19,055 nucleotides of DNA from assembly GCA_934792625.1 (NCBI GenBank), contig CAKVON010000016.1, positions 1 through 19,055 on the forward strand. The letters run 5' to 3'. Under the pieces are notes generated by a model. It was not told where the DNA came from. It ran no database searches and saw only the letters and a program-made list of their open reading frames with translations. The stretch is from an uncultured Atopobiaceae bacterium (GTDB lineage: Bacteria; Actinomycetota; Coriobacteriia; Coriobacteriales; Atopobiaceae). The translations under genes were made by a program, and so were the position numbers. Positions 7,878 to 15,349 of this stretch are shown one piece after another. The first letter of the stretch is position 1, and every line of letters starts with the position of its first letter.

Positions 7878-9206
7878 TTACTTGCCCTCTTTGGGCGCGG
7901 CGTTGGCGAGCCGGATGGTCACGCTCGTGCCTTCGCCGGGCTTGGACATAATCTCAACCCCTGAGCCTACACCATAGAAACGCTCCACCCGCTCGGCAAC
8001 GTTTCGCAGGGCGATGCCCGTGCCCTTGTCGCTCGTGCGGTCGAAGCCCGAGGGCCCCTCCAAAAGGCGCTTCGCCGTCTCCTCGTCCATGCCCAGACCG
8101 TCGTCGGTCACCGCGATGAGGACGTCGTCGCCCTCGGTGGCCACGTACGCGTCGATGTGCAGGGGACCCTCGTCGCGCATGGCATGACGCACCGCGTTCT
8201 CGACGATGGGCTGGATCAGGAACGCCGGGACGGGCACGTTCTCGCACCCAGGCTCGACGTGGGAATGCGCGATGATGCGGTCCTCGCCGAAGCGCGCGTA
8301 CTCGAAGCGCAGATAGCGCCTGGTCTGCTCGAGCTCGCGGAACAGCGGGATGCGCGACTCGGAGTTCTCGAGCGTCTGGCGGTAGAACACCGCGAACTCG
8401 CGCAGCAGGTCGCGCGCCTGCATGGGGTCGGTGCGCGTGAGGGCCGCGATGGTGTTGAGCGTGTTAAAGAGGAAGTGCGGGTTGATCTGGGCCTGCAGCG
8501 CCTTGACCTCGGCGCGGGCCGTGAGCTCGGCCTGGCGGTCGAGCTCGTCCGCCGAGAACTGCGTGGAGAGAAGTTCGCCCAGGCCGAGGGCGATGGCCAT
8601 CTGGGAGCGATCGATCTCGCCGCGGCGACGGTAGTAAAACTTGATCGTGCCGACGACCTCGTCGCGAATCTTGATCGGGACGATGATGCCCGCCGGAATC
8701 ACTGCTAGCCCGAGCTTGCGCTGGGCAAGCGGCAGGTTCGTGGGGACGATGGCCTCGAAGGTGCCGGGCTCGCCGGTGTCGAGGACCTGGTGGGTGGCCA
8801 GGGTGTGGATCTCACTGCCCACGGGGAAGACCACGGCGTCCTCGCCGACATATCCGGTGACATGCTTGGTGTCGGTCATGGCGACCGCCATCGCATGGGT
8901 CTCGGGCAGGAGCAGCTCGCAGATGGCCTGGCAATTGTCGGGGGTCAGGCCGCCCTCCACGTGGCTCAGCGCGCTGGAGACCAGGCGAAGCGTGCGCTCG
9001 GTGGCACTGGTGCGCAACTGCTCGGGTACCACGAGCATGGCGACCCACGCCACGACCACAAGCACCAGGGTGACGATTGCCATGCCGAGCGCGAACATGA
9101 CGTGGGTGCGGAACGACTCGCGTATCGAAATGGCACACAGCAGCGCGGCAGAGGCCAAGGGCGCGACAATCAGTCCCTCATAGTGCTTCTCGATCCAGTC
9201 CCTCAC
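7878..9206 (-). CDS. LytS-type sensor histidine kinase with a two-helix membrane anchor
   Basis: Membrane histidine kinase of 442 residues, partner of the LytTR regulator downstream. Two predicted transmembrane helices (about 11-28 and 36-60) are followed by a GAF-like domain (about 70-215), then the LytS/His_kinase domain with QAQINPHFLFNTLN, phospho-acceptor H244, and the HATPase with N-box PIVENAVRHA (333-342), DDGLGM (368-373) and GTGIALRNV (395-403). Start: GTG 9206 lies 4 nt after GGGAGGGG and overlaps the glycosyltransferase stop as GTGA; the longer in-frame ORF upstream is only shadow of that gene. Classical LytS proteins are about 570-580 residues with a multi-helix 5TM receptor; here that is reduced to one hairpin, so the signal may be sensed by the GAF domain. 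Confidence 0.94.
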   Translation of the reverse strand: MRDWIEKHYEGLIVAPLASAALLCAISIRESFRTHVMFALGMAIVTLVLVVVAWVAMLVVPEQLRTSATERTLRLVSSALSHVEGGLTPDNCQAICELLLPETHAMAVAMTDTKHVTGYVGEDAVVFPVGSEIHTLATHQVLDTGEPGTFEAIVPTNLPLAQRKLGLAVIPAGIIVPIKIRDEVVGTIKFYYRRRGEIDRSQMAIALGLGELLSTQFSADELDRQAELTARAEVKALQAQINPHFLFNTLNTIAALTRTDPMQARDLLREFAVFYRQTLENSESRIPLFRELEQTRRYLRFEYARFGEDRIIAHSHVEPGCENVPVPAFLIQPIVENAVRHAMRDEGPLHIDAYVATEGDDVLIAVTDDGLGMDEETAKRLLEGPSGFDRTSDKGTGIALRNVAERVERFYGVGSGVEIMSKPGEGTSVTIRLANAAPKEGK

Positions 9207-10474
9207 AGATCCCCTCCCAGGTTTCCTCCGCCAAGTTCCATCCAACTGCTCGTCTTCCAGGGCTCGGGCGCCCTTGGCGTGCCGAGCTCGACGAGCCCTC
9301 TCGCAAGCTCCTCGTCCTCCCATAGGGTCGCCGCCACGCGTCGCCAGGCGGCCATGAGCGGTGCATAGCCCGTCACGTGCTCGGCCGCGTAGCCTTCGGC
9401 GCTCGTCCTGCCCCTCCTCATTATGCGGAGGTAGTCGAGGCGGTCGCGAGACGCGATCGCGCGCCTGAATGCCGTGCGCGCGATGCGCTCGCCCACGTTG
9501 GGGCGCAGCCACGGACCCGGATAGGGGTCGAGCGACTCCGGCGCGACCTTGGTCGTCTCGATGAGCGTGTTCGCGTGGGCGAGCTTGGCCGCCTCGTAGG
9601 TCCAGCGGTACGCGTCCTGCATGAAGCGCGACGGGATCGATGGGGTCGGAGGCGGCAGGTGCCGCACGCTCCAGCCGGAGTCAAACCACATGTCGATGCC
9701 GCACAGGCGCAGGTTGATCAGGTAGTCGAGGTCCTCGCCGCGCGTGATCCACGGGTCGAAGGGCACGGTCGTGAACGCCTCGGCATGCAGGGCCATGCAA
9801 CCGCCGCAGCAGACGTTGGAGCGCGTGATTCGCGGGCCCTTCTCGTCAAGCGCCCTTCTCATCCAGGCATTGAAGCCCTCGTGCTTGCTCCAGGCGCGGT
9901 CGCGCCAGGCGACGTGGTCGCTCGCGTAGGGCGAGCCGTCGCAATCGATGAAATAGCCCGTCTTGGCGACGATCTTGGTGTTGGCGTGGGACCTCATGCC
10001 CAGGCCGTAGACGGCGTCGATGAGGAAGTCGGGACTTTCTGCCACCTCGTCGTCGTCCATGAACACGACCACGTCATGGCCAAGGGCACCGGCGACGAGA
10101 AGGCCCATGTTGCGAATCACACCGTAGCCGCGAAGCGCCGCGGCCTCCGAGCCGACACCACGACCGACCGAGAGCACGGCGCGCGACACGAGGTCGGCCT
10201 CGGGGGAGCCGACCAGCAGGATGTTGAGGCGCGGGTGCTGGCGGCAGATGCCCTCCACGCGGGCGCGGGCGGCACGCTCGTGGGCGGCGGGTGCCACCAG
10301 CAAGACGATGACGCGCATGACGCCACGGACCTTGTCGAGCGAGGCCAGGCAGGTCTCGAGCTCCGGGACGGGCCTGTCGATGGGGGTCGTGTGGTCGTAG
10401 ATGCCGCGCTCTCCCAGGGCGCGCGGCGAGTCGTCGGCGTCCCAGTAGGAGGGTATGACGATGACGGGATTCAT
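9203..10474 (-). CDS. Family-2-like glycosyltransferase
   Basis: Predicted GT-A-fold glycosyltransferase of 423 residues with no signal peptide. The N-terminal NPVIVIPSYWD strand and the DxD-type metal/nucleotide motif VVFMDDDE (140-143) are typical. Further on are SNVCCGGCMALH and TRGEDLDYLINLRL, where the ED pair would be the catalytic base region of GT2 enzymes. The C-terminal third is helical and not recognisable. ATG 10474 has GGAG 7 nt upstream. Its stop overlaps the kinase GTG (GTGA), so glycosyltransferase and two-component system are coupled. The substrate is unknown; a role in surface polysaccharide or glycoprotein is inferred from the LytSR context only. Confidence 0.85.
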   Translation of the reverse strand: MNPVIVIPSYWDADDSPRALGERGIYDHTTPIDRPVPELETCLASLDKVRGVMRVIVLLVAPAAHERAARARVEGICRQHPRLNILLVGSPEADLVSRAVLSVGRGVGSEAAALRGYGVIRNMGLLVAGALGHDVVVFMDDDEVAESPDFLIDAVYGLGMRSHANTKIVAKTGYFIDCDGSPYASDHVAWRDRAWSKHEGFNAWMRRALDEKGPRITRSNVCCGGCMALHAEAFTTVPFDPWITRGEDLDYLINLRLCGIDMWFDSGWSVRHLPPPTPSIPSRFMQDAYRWTYEAAKLAHANTLIETTKVAPESLDPYPGPWLRPNVGERIARTAFRRAIASRDRLDYLRIMRRGRTSAEGYAAEHVTGYAPLMAAWRRVAATLWEDEELARGLVELGTPRAPEPWKTSSWMELGGGNLGGDL

Positions 10475-10543
10475 CGTGGCGCTCCGACAGGTCGAATGAT
10501 GGTCTGCTCCCGACGGCGCCCTCGCGCCGGCGGTGCATCCCTC

Positions 10544-10549
10544 ATTTTA
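10544..10549 (-). promoter_or_regulatory. Candidate -10 box (TAAAAT) for the glycosyltransferase/LytSR operon
   Basis: TAAAAT on the minus strand lies about 70 nt upstream of the glycosyltransferase ATG. No convincing -35 is visible. The predicted leader carries a small hairpin, CGGCGC-4 nt-GCGCCG, at 10514-10529. Confidence 0.35.
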
Positions 10550-10617
10550 ACCCGCCGGACACATTGCGCGTGCCCGCATGCGAGACACGCGACGACACGC
10601 CTGGCCCGCGTGCGAGG

Positions 10618-11331
10618 CTACGGGCGAGAAGTGCCGCGCGCCTTCTCCATCAGGCGTGCGTAACCGCCGGCAAAGCGCTCGGACTTCTCGCCAGGCGCGT
10701 CGCTCGCAACCACGATGCCATGCTCGTCGGAGACGAGAAACGCCTCGTCGTAGGTGGCGACACCCGCGATTACGGAGTCGACGAGGCCCTCCTCGCGCAC
10801 GACGGGGATGCCCAGCGTGGCGGCAAGGTCGCCGATCAGGCTGGCGGCACCCGAGGCCGTCGAGTCGGGGCTGGCGCCGCAGGCGAGCGTGTCGCCGCGC
10901 ACCAGCCAAAGCGTCTCGGGCGCGACGCCCGTCTCGGTCGCCTCGACCTGCGAGCGCCGGGCTCGCTCGGCGAGGGACGAGACGGACGTCGCGAGAGGCG
11001 CCTCGTAGGGACCGCAGCTCATGGCCGCGCGACCGGAGTCGTCGACGACGAGCATGAGCACGCCGTCGGGGTCACGGCGCGTGCCGTCGGCCAGGGTCCA
11101 CTCGATGTGCTGTTTGGCCCACGCGATCAGCTGGGTCGAGACGGGCACGCCGTCCAGGCTGCGCACGGCGAGGGCGCGCAGGTGCCTGTTGGCCATGGGC
11201 AGCGTGCCCCCGGAGAGCCTCCAGCGGCACACCAGCGCGGGCGTGCCAAGCTCGAAGCCCTCCTGCTCGGCGGCGATTCGCGAGCCGCCGGCGACCCTGT
11301 CGCGGACGTCGTCCGCGCTGTTGTCCTGCAT
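10618..11331 (-). CDS. Divergent class IV aminotransferase-like protein, probably without the PLP lysine
   Basis: A soluble protein of 237 residues. The C-terminal half follows the fold-type IV pattern (branched-chain aminotransferase / aminodeoxychorismate lyase): ETLWLVRGDTLACG, then a helix (AASLIGDLAATLGIPVVREE) and ATYDEAFLVSDEHGIV, comparable to 'ADE-x-F-L-x-T-x-x-x-G-I-x-P-V'. The PLP lysine (K-x-x-NYL region) and the E-G-x-x-S-N motif are not visible; PLATSVSSLAER occupies that place. So it is either a non-catalytic homologue or a very divergent one. ATG 11331 has AGGA upstream. It starts 21 nt after the purH stop and is probably cotranscribed with it. An aminodeoxychorismate lyase relative would fit folate metabolism, but this is inference and the family call is moderate. 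Confidence 0.6.
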   Translation of the reverse strand: MQDNSADDVRDRVAGGSRIAAEQEGFELGTPALVCRWRLSGGTLPMANRHLRALAVRSLDGVPVSTQLIAWAKQHIEWTLADGTRRDPDGVLMLVVDDSGRAAMSCGPYEAPLATSVSSLAERARRSQVEATETGVAPETLWLVRGDTLACGASPDSTASGAASLIGDLAATLGIPVVREEGLVDSVIAGVATYDEAFLVSDEHGIVVASDAPGEKSERFAGGYARLMEKARGTSRP

Positions 11332-11352
11332 GTGAGCCGTCCTTCTCTGTAA

Positions 11353-12954
11353 CTAGTGACGGAAGTGCCTGATGCCGGTGAACACCATCGCGATGCCGTG
11401 CTCGTCGCAGGCGGCAATGGACTCCTCGTCGCGAATGGAGCCGCCAGGCTGGATGATCGCGGTGATGCCGTGCTCGGCGAGGACGTCGACGTCGTCGCGG
11501 AACGGCAGGAAGGCGTCGGACGCGGCGACCAGGCCCTCGGTCGAGGTACCCATGCGCTCGCAGGCGGCCTCGGCGCGCTCGCAGGCGATGCGGGCGGAGT
11601 CGGTGCGGTTGGGCTGGCCGGGACCCATGCCGATGCCGGCACGACCCTTGGCAACGAGGATGGCGTTGGACTTGACGGCCTTGCAGACGCGCCAGGCAAA
11701 CAGCAGGTCGTCCATCTCGGCATCGGTCGGCTTGCGCTTGGTCGGGACCGTGAAGGTCGCGGGATCCTCGCTCACGTGGTCGATGTCCTGCACGAGGACG
11801 CCACCGTCGACGGTGCGGACCTCATGGCCGATCGTGCGGTCGACGCCGCCGGTGGCCAGGACGCGCATGTTCTTGCGCTTGGAGAGGCGCTCGAGGGCCT
11901 CGGGGGTGTAGCTCGGGGCGATCATGACCTCGACGAACTGTTTGTTGACGTCGGCGAAGTGCTCGCACAGCGACAGGGGCACCTCGCGGTTGACGGCAAT
12001 GATGCCGCCGTAGGCGGAGATGGGGTCGCAGGCGAAGGCGCGGTCGTAGGCCTCGGTGACGTTGTCGGCGGTGGCAGAGCCGCAGGGGTTCTGGTGCTTG
12101 AGGATGACGACGGCGGGGTCGTCGAGCTCGCGGACGGCGGCCCAGGCGGCGTCGGCGTCGAGCAGGTTGTTGTAGGAGAGCGGCTTGCCCTGGAGCTGCT
12201 TGGCGCGGGCGAGCGAGTGCTCGGGGGCGTCGGGGCTCACGTAGAACGCGGCGGCCTGCTGCGGGTTCTCACCGTAGCGGAGGTCCTGCTCCTTGGTGGC
12301 GGTCAGGACGAGTTTCTCGGGGAACTCGCTCGCGGGCTCGTCGGCGGCCTTGGCGGCCTGCTCGCCCAGCCAGGCGGCGATGGCGGTGTCGTAGGCCGCG
12401 GTGGTCTGGTAGACCTTCAGCTGCAGGCGACGACGGGTCTCGAGCGTGGTGGCGCCGTCGTTGGCGCGCATCTCGGCGAGGACGGTGTCGTAGTCGGCGG
12501 GGTCGCTGACGACGGTGACGCTGTCGGCGTTCTTGGCGGCCGAGCGCAGCATGGAGGGGCCGCCAATGTCGATGTGCTCGATGGCGTCCGCGAAGGTGAC
12601 GTCGGGCTTGGCGACGGTCTTCTCGAACTCGTACAGGTTGACGACGACGAGGTCGATCATGCCGATGCCGTGCTCGGCGGCCTCGGCCATGTGCTTCTCG
12701 TCATCGCGACGGGCGAGAAGGCCGCCGTGCACCTTGGGGTGCAGGGTCTTGACGCGACCGTCCATCATCTCGGGGAACCCCGTGTACTGCTCGATGGGGA
12801 CGACGTTGACGCCAGCCTCGGACAGCACGCGGGCCGTTCCGCCGGTAGAGATCACCTCGACGCCAAACTCATCCTCGAGCGTCTTGACGAACTCGACGAC
12901 ACCGGTCTTGTCGGTGACCGAGACGAGCGCGCGCTTGATGGGACCCTGTGCCAT
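11353..12954 (-). CDS. purH: Bifunctional AICAR transformylase / IMP cyclohydrolase
   Basis: Catalyses the last two steps of de novo IMP synthesis: 10-formyl-THF-dependent formylation of AICAR, then ring closure to IMP. The 533 residues match the family. The N-terminal MGS-like cyclohydrolase domain shows VSVTDKTG, STGGT (36-40) and RVKTLHPKVHGG (67-78). The transformylase domain shows RYGENPQQ and the catalytic KHQNPCG (K286, H287), and the C-terminus ends GIRHFRH as in homologues. Start: ATG 12954 (MAQGPIKRALVSVTDKTG) behind GAGGAGG. An open frame continues upstream to 13911 but only as the shadow of the divergent GNAT gene. No other pur genes are nearby. Confidence 0.98.
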   Translation of the reverse strand: MAQGPIKRALVSVTDKTGVVEFVKTLEDEFGVEVISTGGTARVLSEAGVNVVPIEQYTGFPEMMDGRVKTLHPKVHGGLLARRDDEKHMAEAAEHGIGMIDLVVVNLYEFEKTVAKPDVTFADAIEHIDIGGPSMLRSAAKNADSVTVVSDPADYDTVLAEMRANDGATTLETRRRLQLKVYQTTAAYDTAIAAWLGEQAAKAADEPASEFPEKLVLTATKEQDLRYGENPQQAAAFYVSPDAPEHSLARAKQLQGKPLSYNNLLDADAAWAAVRELDDPAVVILKHQNPCGSATADNVTEAYDRAFACDPISAYGGIIAVNREVPLSLCEHFADVNKQFVEVMIAPSYTPEALERLSKRKNMRVLATGGVDRTIGHEVRTVDGGVLVQDIDHVSEDPATFTVPTKRKPTDAEMDDLLFAWRVCKAVKSNAILVAKGRAGIGMGPGQPNRTDSARIACERAEAACERMGTSTEGLVAASDAFLPFRDDVDVLAEHGITAIIQPGGSIRDEESIAACDEHGIAMVFTGIRHFRH

Positions 12955-13095
12955 GTAGCCTCCTCGTATGAGTTTCGACAAACCGCCGCGCGCGGGACAG
13001 CCCACACGCGGCACACACATACAAGATAGCGCACCATAGGGCTGCTGACCTCCCCTAAGATGGTCATATCGGACAACGACACGAGCGGAGGACAA

Positions 13096-13755
13096 ATGGC
13101 CCCCAACACTGCAACTGCCGAGAAGGACGGCGTGGTGCTGCGACCGTTTTGCGAGGATGACTTCGAGCCCATGGTTCGGCTCGTGGCCACCCTTTGGCAC
13201 GACGGCTGCGCCACCGCCTCCGGCGCCCTCACGAGCGCCCGACAGGAGCTGTCCTACCACCTGAGCCACGCCAGGCGTGCCATGGCCGCGATCGACACGA
13301 CCGACGACGACCGCATCCTTGGCATGGCTTTGGTAAACGGGGAGCCTGGCGACGAGCGTTGGGAGCGCATCTCCGAAGGCATCTGGGCCGAGGTCGCCGG
13401 CGACGACACCTACGGTGGCGACGTCGCCGAGTCGCGCGAGCTCTGCGCCGCCGAGGCCGCCCTCATGGCCGAGACGCTTGCGGCCGACCCCTCGCCCCAC
13501 GAGATCGGCCAGCTTCAGCTGCTGATCGTCAATCCCGCTGCCCAGGGTCGCCACGTCGGCTCGCGCCTCATGCGCGACGCCCTGGACAGCCTGGCCAAGG
13601 CGGGCCACACACGCTATCGTCTCTCGACGGATGACGCATGCAACGTCGGCTTCTACGAGCACATCGGCCTGCGTCGCATCGCCTCGGCGCCCACCCAGGT
13701 CATTGGCGAGAAGGGCCTGCCCCTGAACATCTACGTGTTCGAGGGCGACCTGTAG
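13096..13755 (+). CDS. GNAT-family N-acetyltransferase
   Basis: Acetyl-CoA-dependent acyltransferase of 219 residues, soluble. The central strand and acetyl-CoA loop are seen as LQLLIVNPAAQGRHVGSRLMRDALD (written here as LLIVNPAAQGRHVGSRLM, about residues 142-160), followed by GHTRYRLSTDDACNVGFYEHIGLRR, where N-x-x-x-x-F-Y-x-x-x-G-F/L is the usual motif B. ATG 13096 has GGAGGAC just upstream and is preferred over the in-frame ATG 13060. Residues 7-10 (TAEK) are encoded by a copy of the dispersed word ACTGCCGAGAAG. The acceptor substrate is not predictable. It is divergent from purH and closed by a terminator at 13810-13845, so it is monocistronic. Confidence 0.9.
   Translation: MAPNTATAEKDGVVLRPFCEDDFEPMVRLVATLWHDGCATASGALTSARQELSYHLSHARRAMAAIDTTDDDRILGMALVNGEPGDERWERISEGIWAEVAGDDTYGGDVAESRELCAAEAALMAETLAADPSPHEIGQLQLLIVNPAAQGRHVGSRLMRDALDSLAKAGHTRYRLSTDDACNVGFYEHIGLRRIASAPTQVIGEKGLPLNIYVFEGDL
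13114..13132 (+). repeat. Dispersed word, 19-nt form, at the GNAT N-terminus
   Basis: ACTGCCGAGAAGGACGGCG encodes TAEKDG at residues 7-12 of the GNAT protein, in the variable N-terminal segment, identical to the metH linker copy. Thr is written ACT, an uncommon choice in this GC-rich DNA. Confidence 0.8.
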
Positions 13756-13809
13756 GATTTGACTCACGGCGCATCGCACATCCGACAAACCACCCACCTT
13801 GCAACGTAG

Positions 13810-13845
13810 GGGGCTGGCGACCAGATGGTCGCCAGCCCCTTCTTC
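13810..13845 (+). terminator. Rho-independent terminator of the GNAT gene
   Basis: A perfect 13-bp stem (GGGGCTGGCGACC / GGTCGCCAGCCCC, arms 13810-13822 and 13827-13839) with loop AGAT is followed by TTCTTC. It begins 54 nt after the GNAT stop. Confidence 0.8.
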
Positions 13846-13919
13846 GGGGACCGTGTCTTGACGCGTCAGGACGTGCACGACCCCCGGCTTCGCGGCGGTC
13901 GCTCTACCCACAGAAAGGT

Positions 13920-13952
13920 GAAGGGGCCCGCCGTGACCAGGCGGGCCCCTTC
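13920..13952 (-). terminator. Terminator-like hairpin downstream of arcC
   Basis: A perfect 13-bp stem with arms GAAGGGGCCCGCC (13920-13932) and GGCGGGCCCCTTC (13940-13952) and a 7-nt loop begins 49 nt past the arcC stop on the minus strand. The following sequence, ACCTTTCTG, is only moderately T-rich. The 246-nt gap between the GNAT and arcC stops holds this hairpin and the GNAT terminator and no gene. Confidence 0.7.
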
Positions 13953-14001
13953 GGAGAGGGAGTAACGCGGGGGAGGATCCGCGTGCGGAGGAAGAATCTA
14001 C

Positions 14002-14964
14002 TTACTCGTGGATGCGGGTGCCGGACAGGCCAGCCATGGCCTCGGCAGCCTTCTCCAGGGAGCCGATGATGCAGACGCGGCCGGGACGGCTCTCGGCGAA
14101 CTTGACGGCAGCGCGGACCTTGGGCTCCATGGAACCCTTGCCGAACTGGCCCTCCTCCAGGTACTGCTTGGCCTCGGCGACGGTGACGTCCTCGAGGTCC
14201 TTCTGGTCGGGCTTGCCGAAGTTGATGGCAACGTGGTCGACGGCGGTCAGCAGGACCAGCATGTCGGCGTGGCAGTCCTCAGCGAGGAGCTCGCCGCCCA
14301 TGTCCTTGTCGATGACGGCGGCGATGCCACGGTAGGCGCCCTTGTCGTCGTAGTTGCGGACGACGGGGATGCCGCCGCCACCGCAGGCGATGACGATGAA
14401 CTCGTTGTCGAGCAGGTTGAGAATCGACTCGTACTCAACGATCTTCTTGGGCTCGGGGCTGGCGACGACGCGACGGTAGCCACGGCCGGAGTCCTCGACG
14501 AAGGTCATCTCGGGGTGGGCGGCCTGCTCGGCGTCGGCCTCCTCCTTGGAGAGGAACTGGCCGATGGGCTTGGTGGGGTTGGCGAACGCGGGGTCGTCGG
14601 GGTCAACCTCGATCTGGGTGACGACGGAGGCGACGTGCCAACGCTTGTAGGACTTGTGCATCGCGGCACCGATGGCCTGCTGCAGGTGGTAGCCGATGTA
14701 GCCCTGGCTCATGGCACCGCACTCGGGCAGGTCCATGGCGGGGACGGACTCGTCCTCGGCGTGGGCGAGAGCGAAGGACTTCTGGATCATGCCGACCTGC
14801 GGGCCGTTGCCGTGGGTGATGATGATCTCGTTGCCCTGCTCGATGACCTTGAGCAGCGTGGGGGCAGCCTCGCGGACGCGAGCGATCTGCTCCTCAGGGG
14901 TGTTGCCGAGGGCGTTGCCGCCGAGGGCGATAACAACACGGTTGGGCTTGCTGGCGTTGGCCAT
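14002..14964 (-). CDS. arcC: Carbamate kinase
   Basis: Makes ATP from carbamoyl phosphate and ADP, normally the last step of arginine-deiminase, agmatine or purine/allantoin catabolism. The 320 residues fit the family. Clear motifs are VVIALGGNALGN, ITHGNGPQVGM, KPIGQFLSKEEA, GRGYRRVVASPEP, VIACGGGGIPV and AAVIDKDMGGELLA, with LLTAVDHVAINFGKP near the C-terminal part. ATG 14964 is preceded by GGAGGAGACACC. No arcA (deiminase) or arcB (transcarbamylase) lies beside it in this window, so its carbamoyl-phosphate source is encoded elsewhere. The upstream DNA is AT-rich and may hold its regulatory region (15036-15250). Confidence 0.97.
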   Translation of the reverse strand: MANASKPNRVVIALGGNALGNTPEEQIARVREAAPTLLKVIEQGNEIIITHGNGPQVGMIQKSFALAHAEDESVPAMDLPECGAMSQGYIGYHLQQAIGAAMHKSYKRWHVASVVTQIEVDPDDPAFANPTKPIGQFLSKEEADAEQAAHPEMTFVEDSGRGYRRVVASPEPKKIVEYESILNLLDNEFIVIACGGGGIPVVRNYDDKGAYRGIAAVIDKDMGGELLAEDCHADMLVLLTAVDHVAINFGKPDQKDLEDVTVAEAKQYLEEGQFGKGSMEPKVRAAVKFAESRPGRVCIIGSLEKAAEAMAGLSGTRIHE

Positions 14965-15035
14965 GGTGTCTCCTCCATTTGAATGACTTTCGCCCACACG
15001 ACCGAGGGCCGCGCGGGCGTCGTTCACTGCCTTAC

Positions 15036-15250
15036 GTGAATGCATAGTAACCCGTATGGAATCGACCAAAAATGGACATTCTATGCACGGTGCCGAACGG
15101 TAGCGATTTTCTCATGAGAGGTATTCACTCGTGGTTTCGGCAGCGTTTCACGCCATTTACCGACATGGGGTTTCATTTTGCTTCTTTGGGCCAATTAAAC
15201 GAATTATTGGATATTAATCGAGACTATCCATGCTTCATGCATATTAGATG
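15036..15250. promoter_or_regulatory. AT-rich non-coding island upstream of arcC
   Basis: The gap between arcC and the DUF2207 gene (14965-15349) holds no supported gene. Its middle is strikingly AT-rich beside the flanking DNA. It contains a 7-bp inverted repeat TGCATAG (15041-15047) / CTATGCA (15081-15087), a minus-strand TACTAT -10 candidate for arcC near 15045-15050, and an imperfect 20-bp palindrome CCAATTAAACGAATTATTGG (15191-15210). It looks like a regulatory region or a foreign remnant; no specific regulator can be named. Confidence 0.4.
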
Positions 15251-15251
15251 C

Positions 15252-15287
15252 AAAACGGCACCCCGCAGCCCATGCCACGGGGTGCCG
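15252..15287 (-). terminator. Rho-independent terminator of the DUF2207 gene
   Basis: On the minus strand a perfect 10-bp stem (CGGCACCCCG / CGGGGTGCCG, arms 15278-15287 and 15256-15265) is followed by TTTTG. It lies 62 nt after the DUF2207 stop. Confidence 0.8.
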
Positions 15288-15296
15288 AATTCTCCT

Positions 15297-15308
15297 ACTG
15301 CCGAGAAG
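15297..15308 (+). repeat. Dispersed word ACTGCCGAGAAG (intergenic, past DUF2207)
   Basis: Plus-strand copy of the 12-nt form in non-coding DNA between the DUF2207 stop and its terminator hairpin. Confidence 0.7.
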
Positions 15309-15349
15309 AACCTCTCGCCAGCGGCCTATACAAAACCCTTACGACAGGG

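Noticed and set aside
11356..13029. A 557-codon plus-strand frame opposite purH
   Set aside because: Antisense shadow of a certain gene, with repetitive Gly/Asp/Val composition and no motif.
12955..13911. N-terminal extension of purH
   Set aside because: The in-frame extension is the shadow of the divergent GNAT gene; the family start MAQGPIKRALVSVTDKTG has a strong GAGGAGG site.
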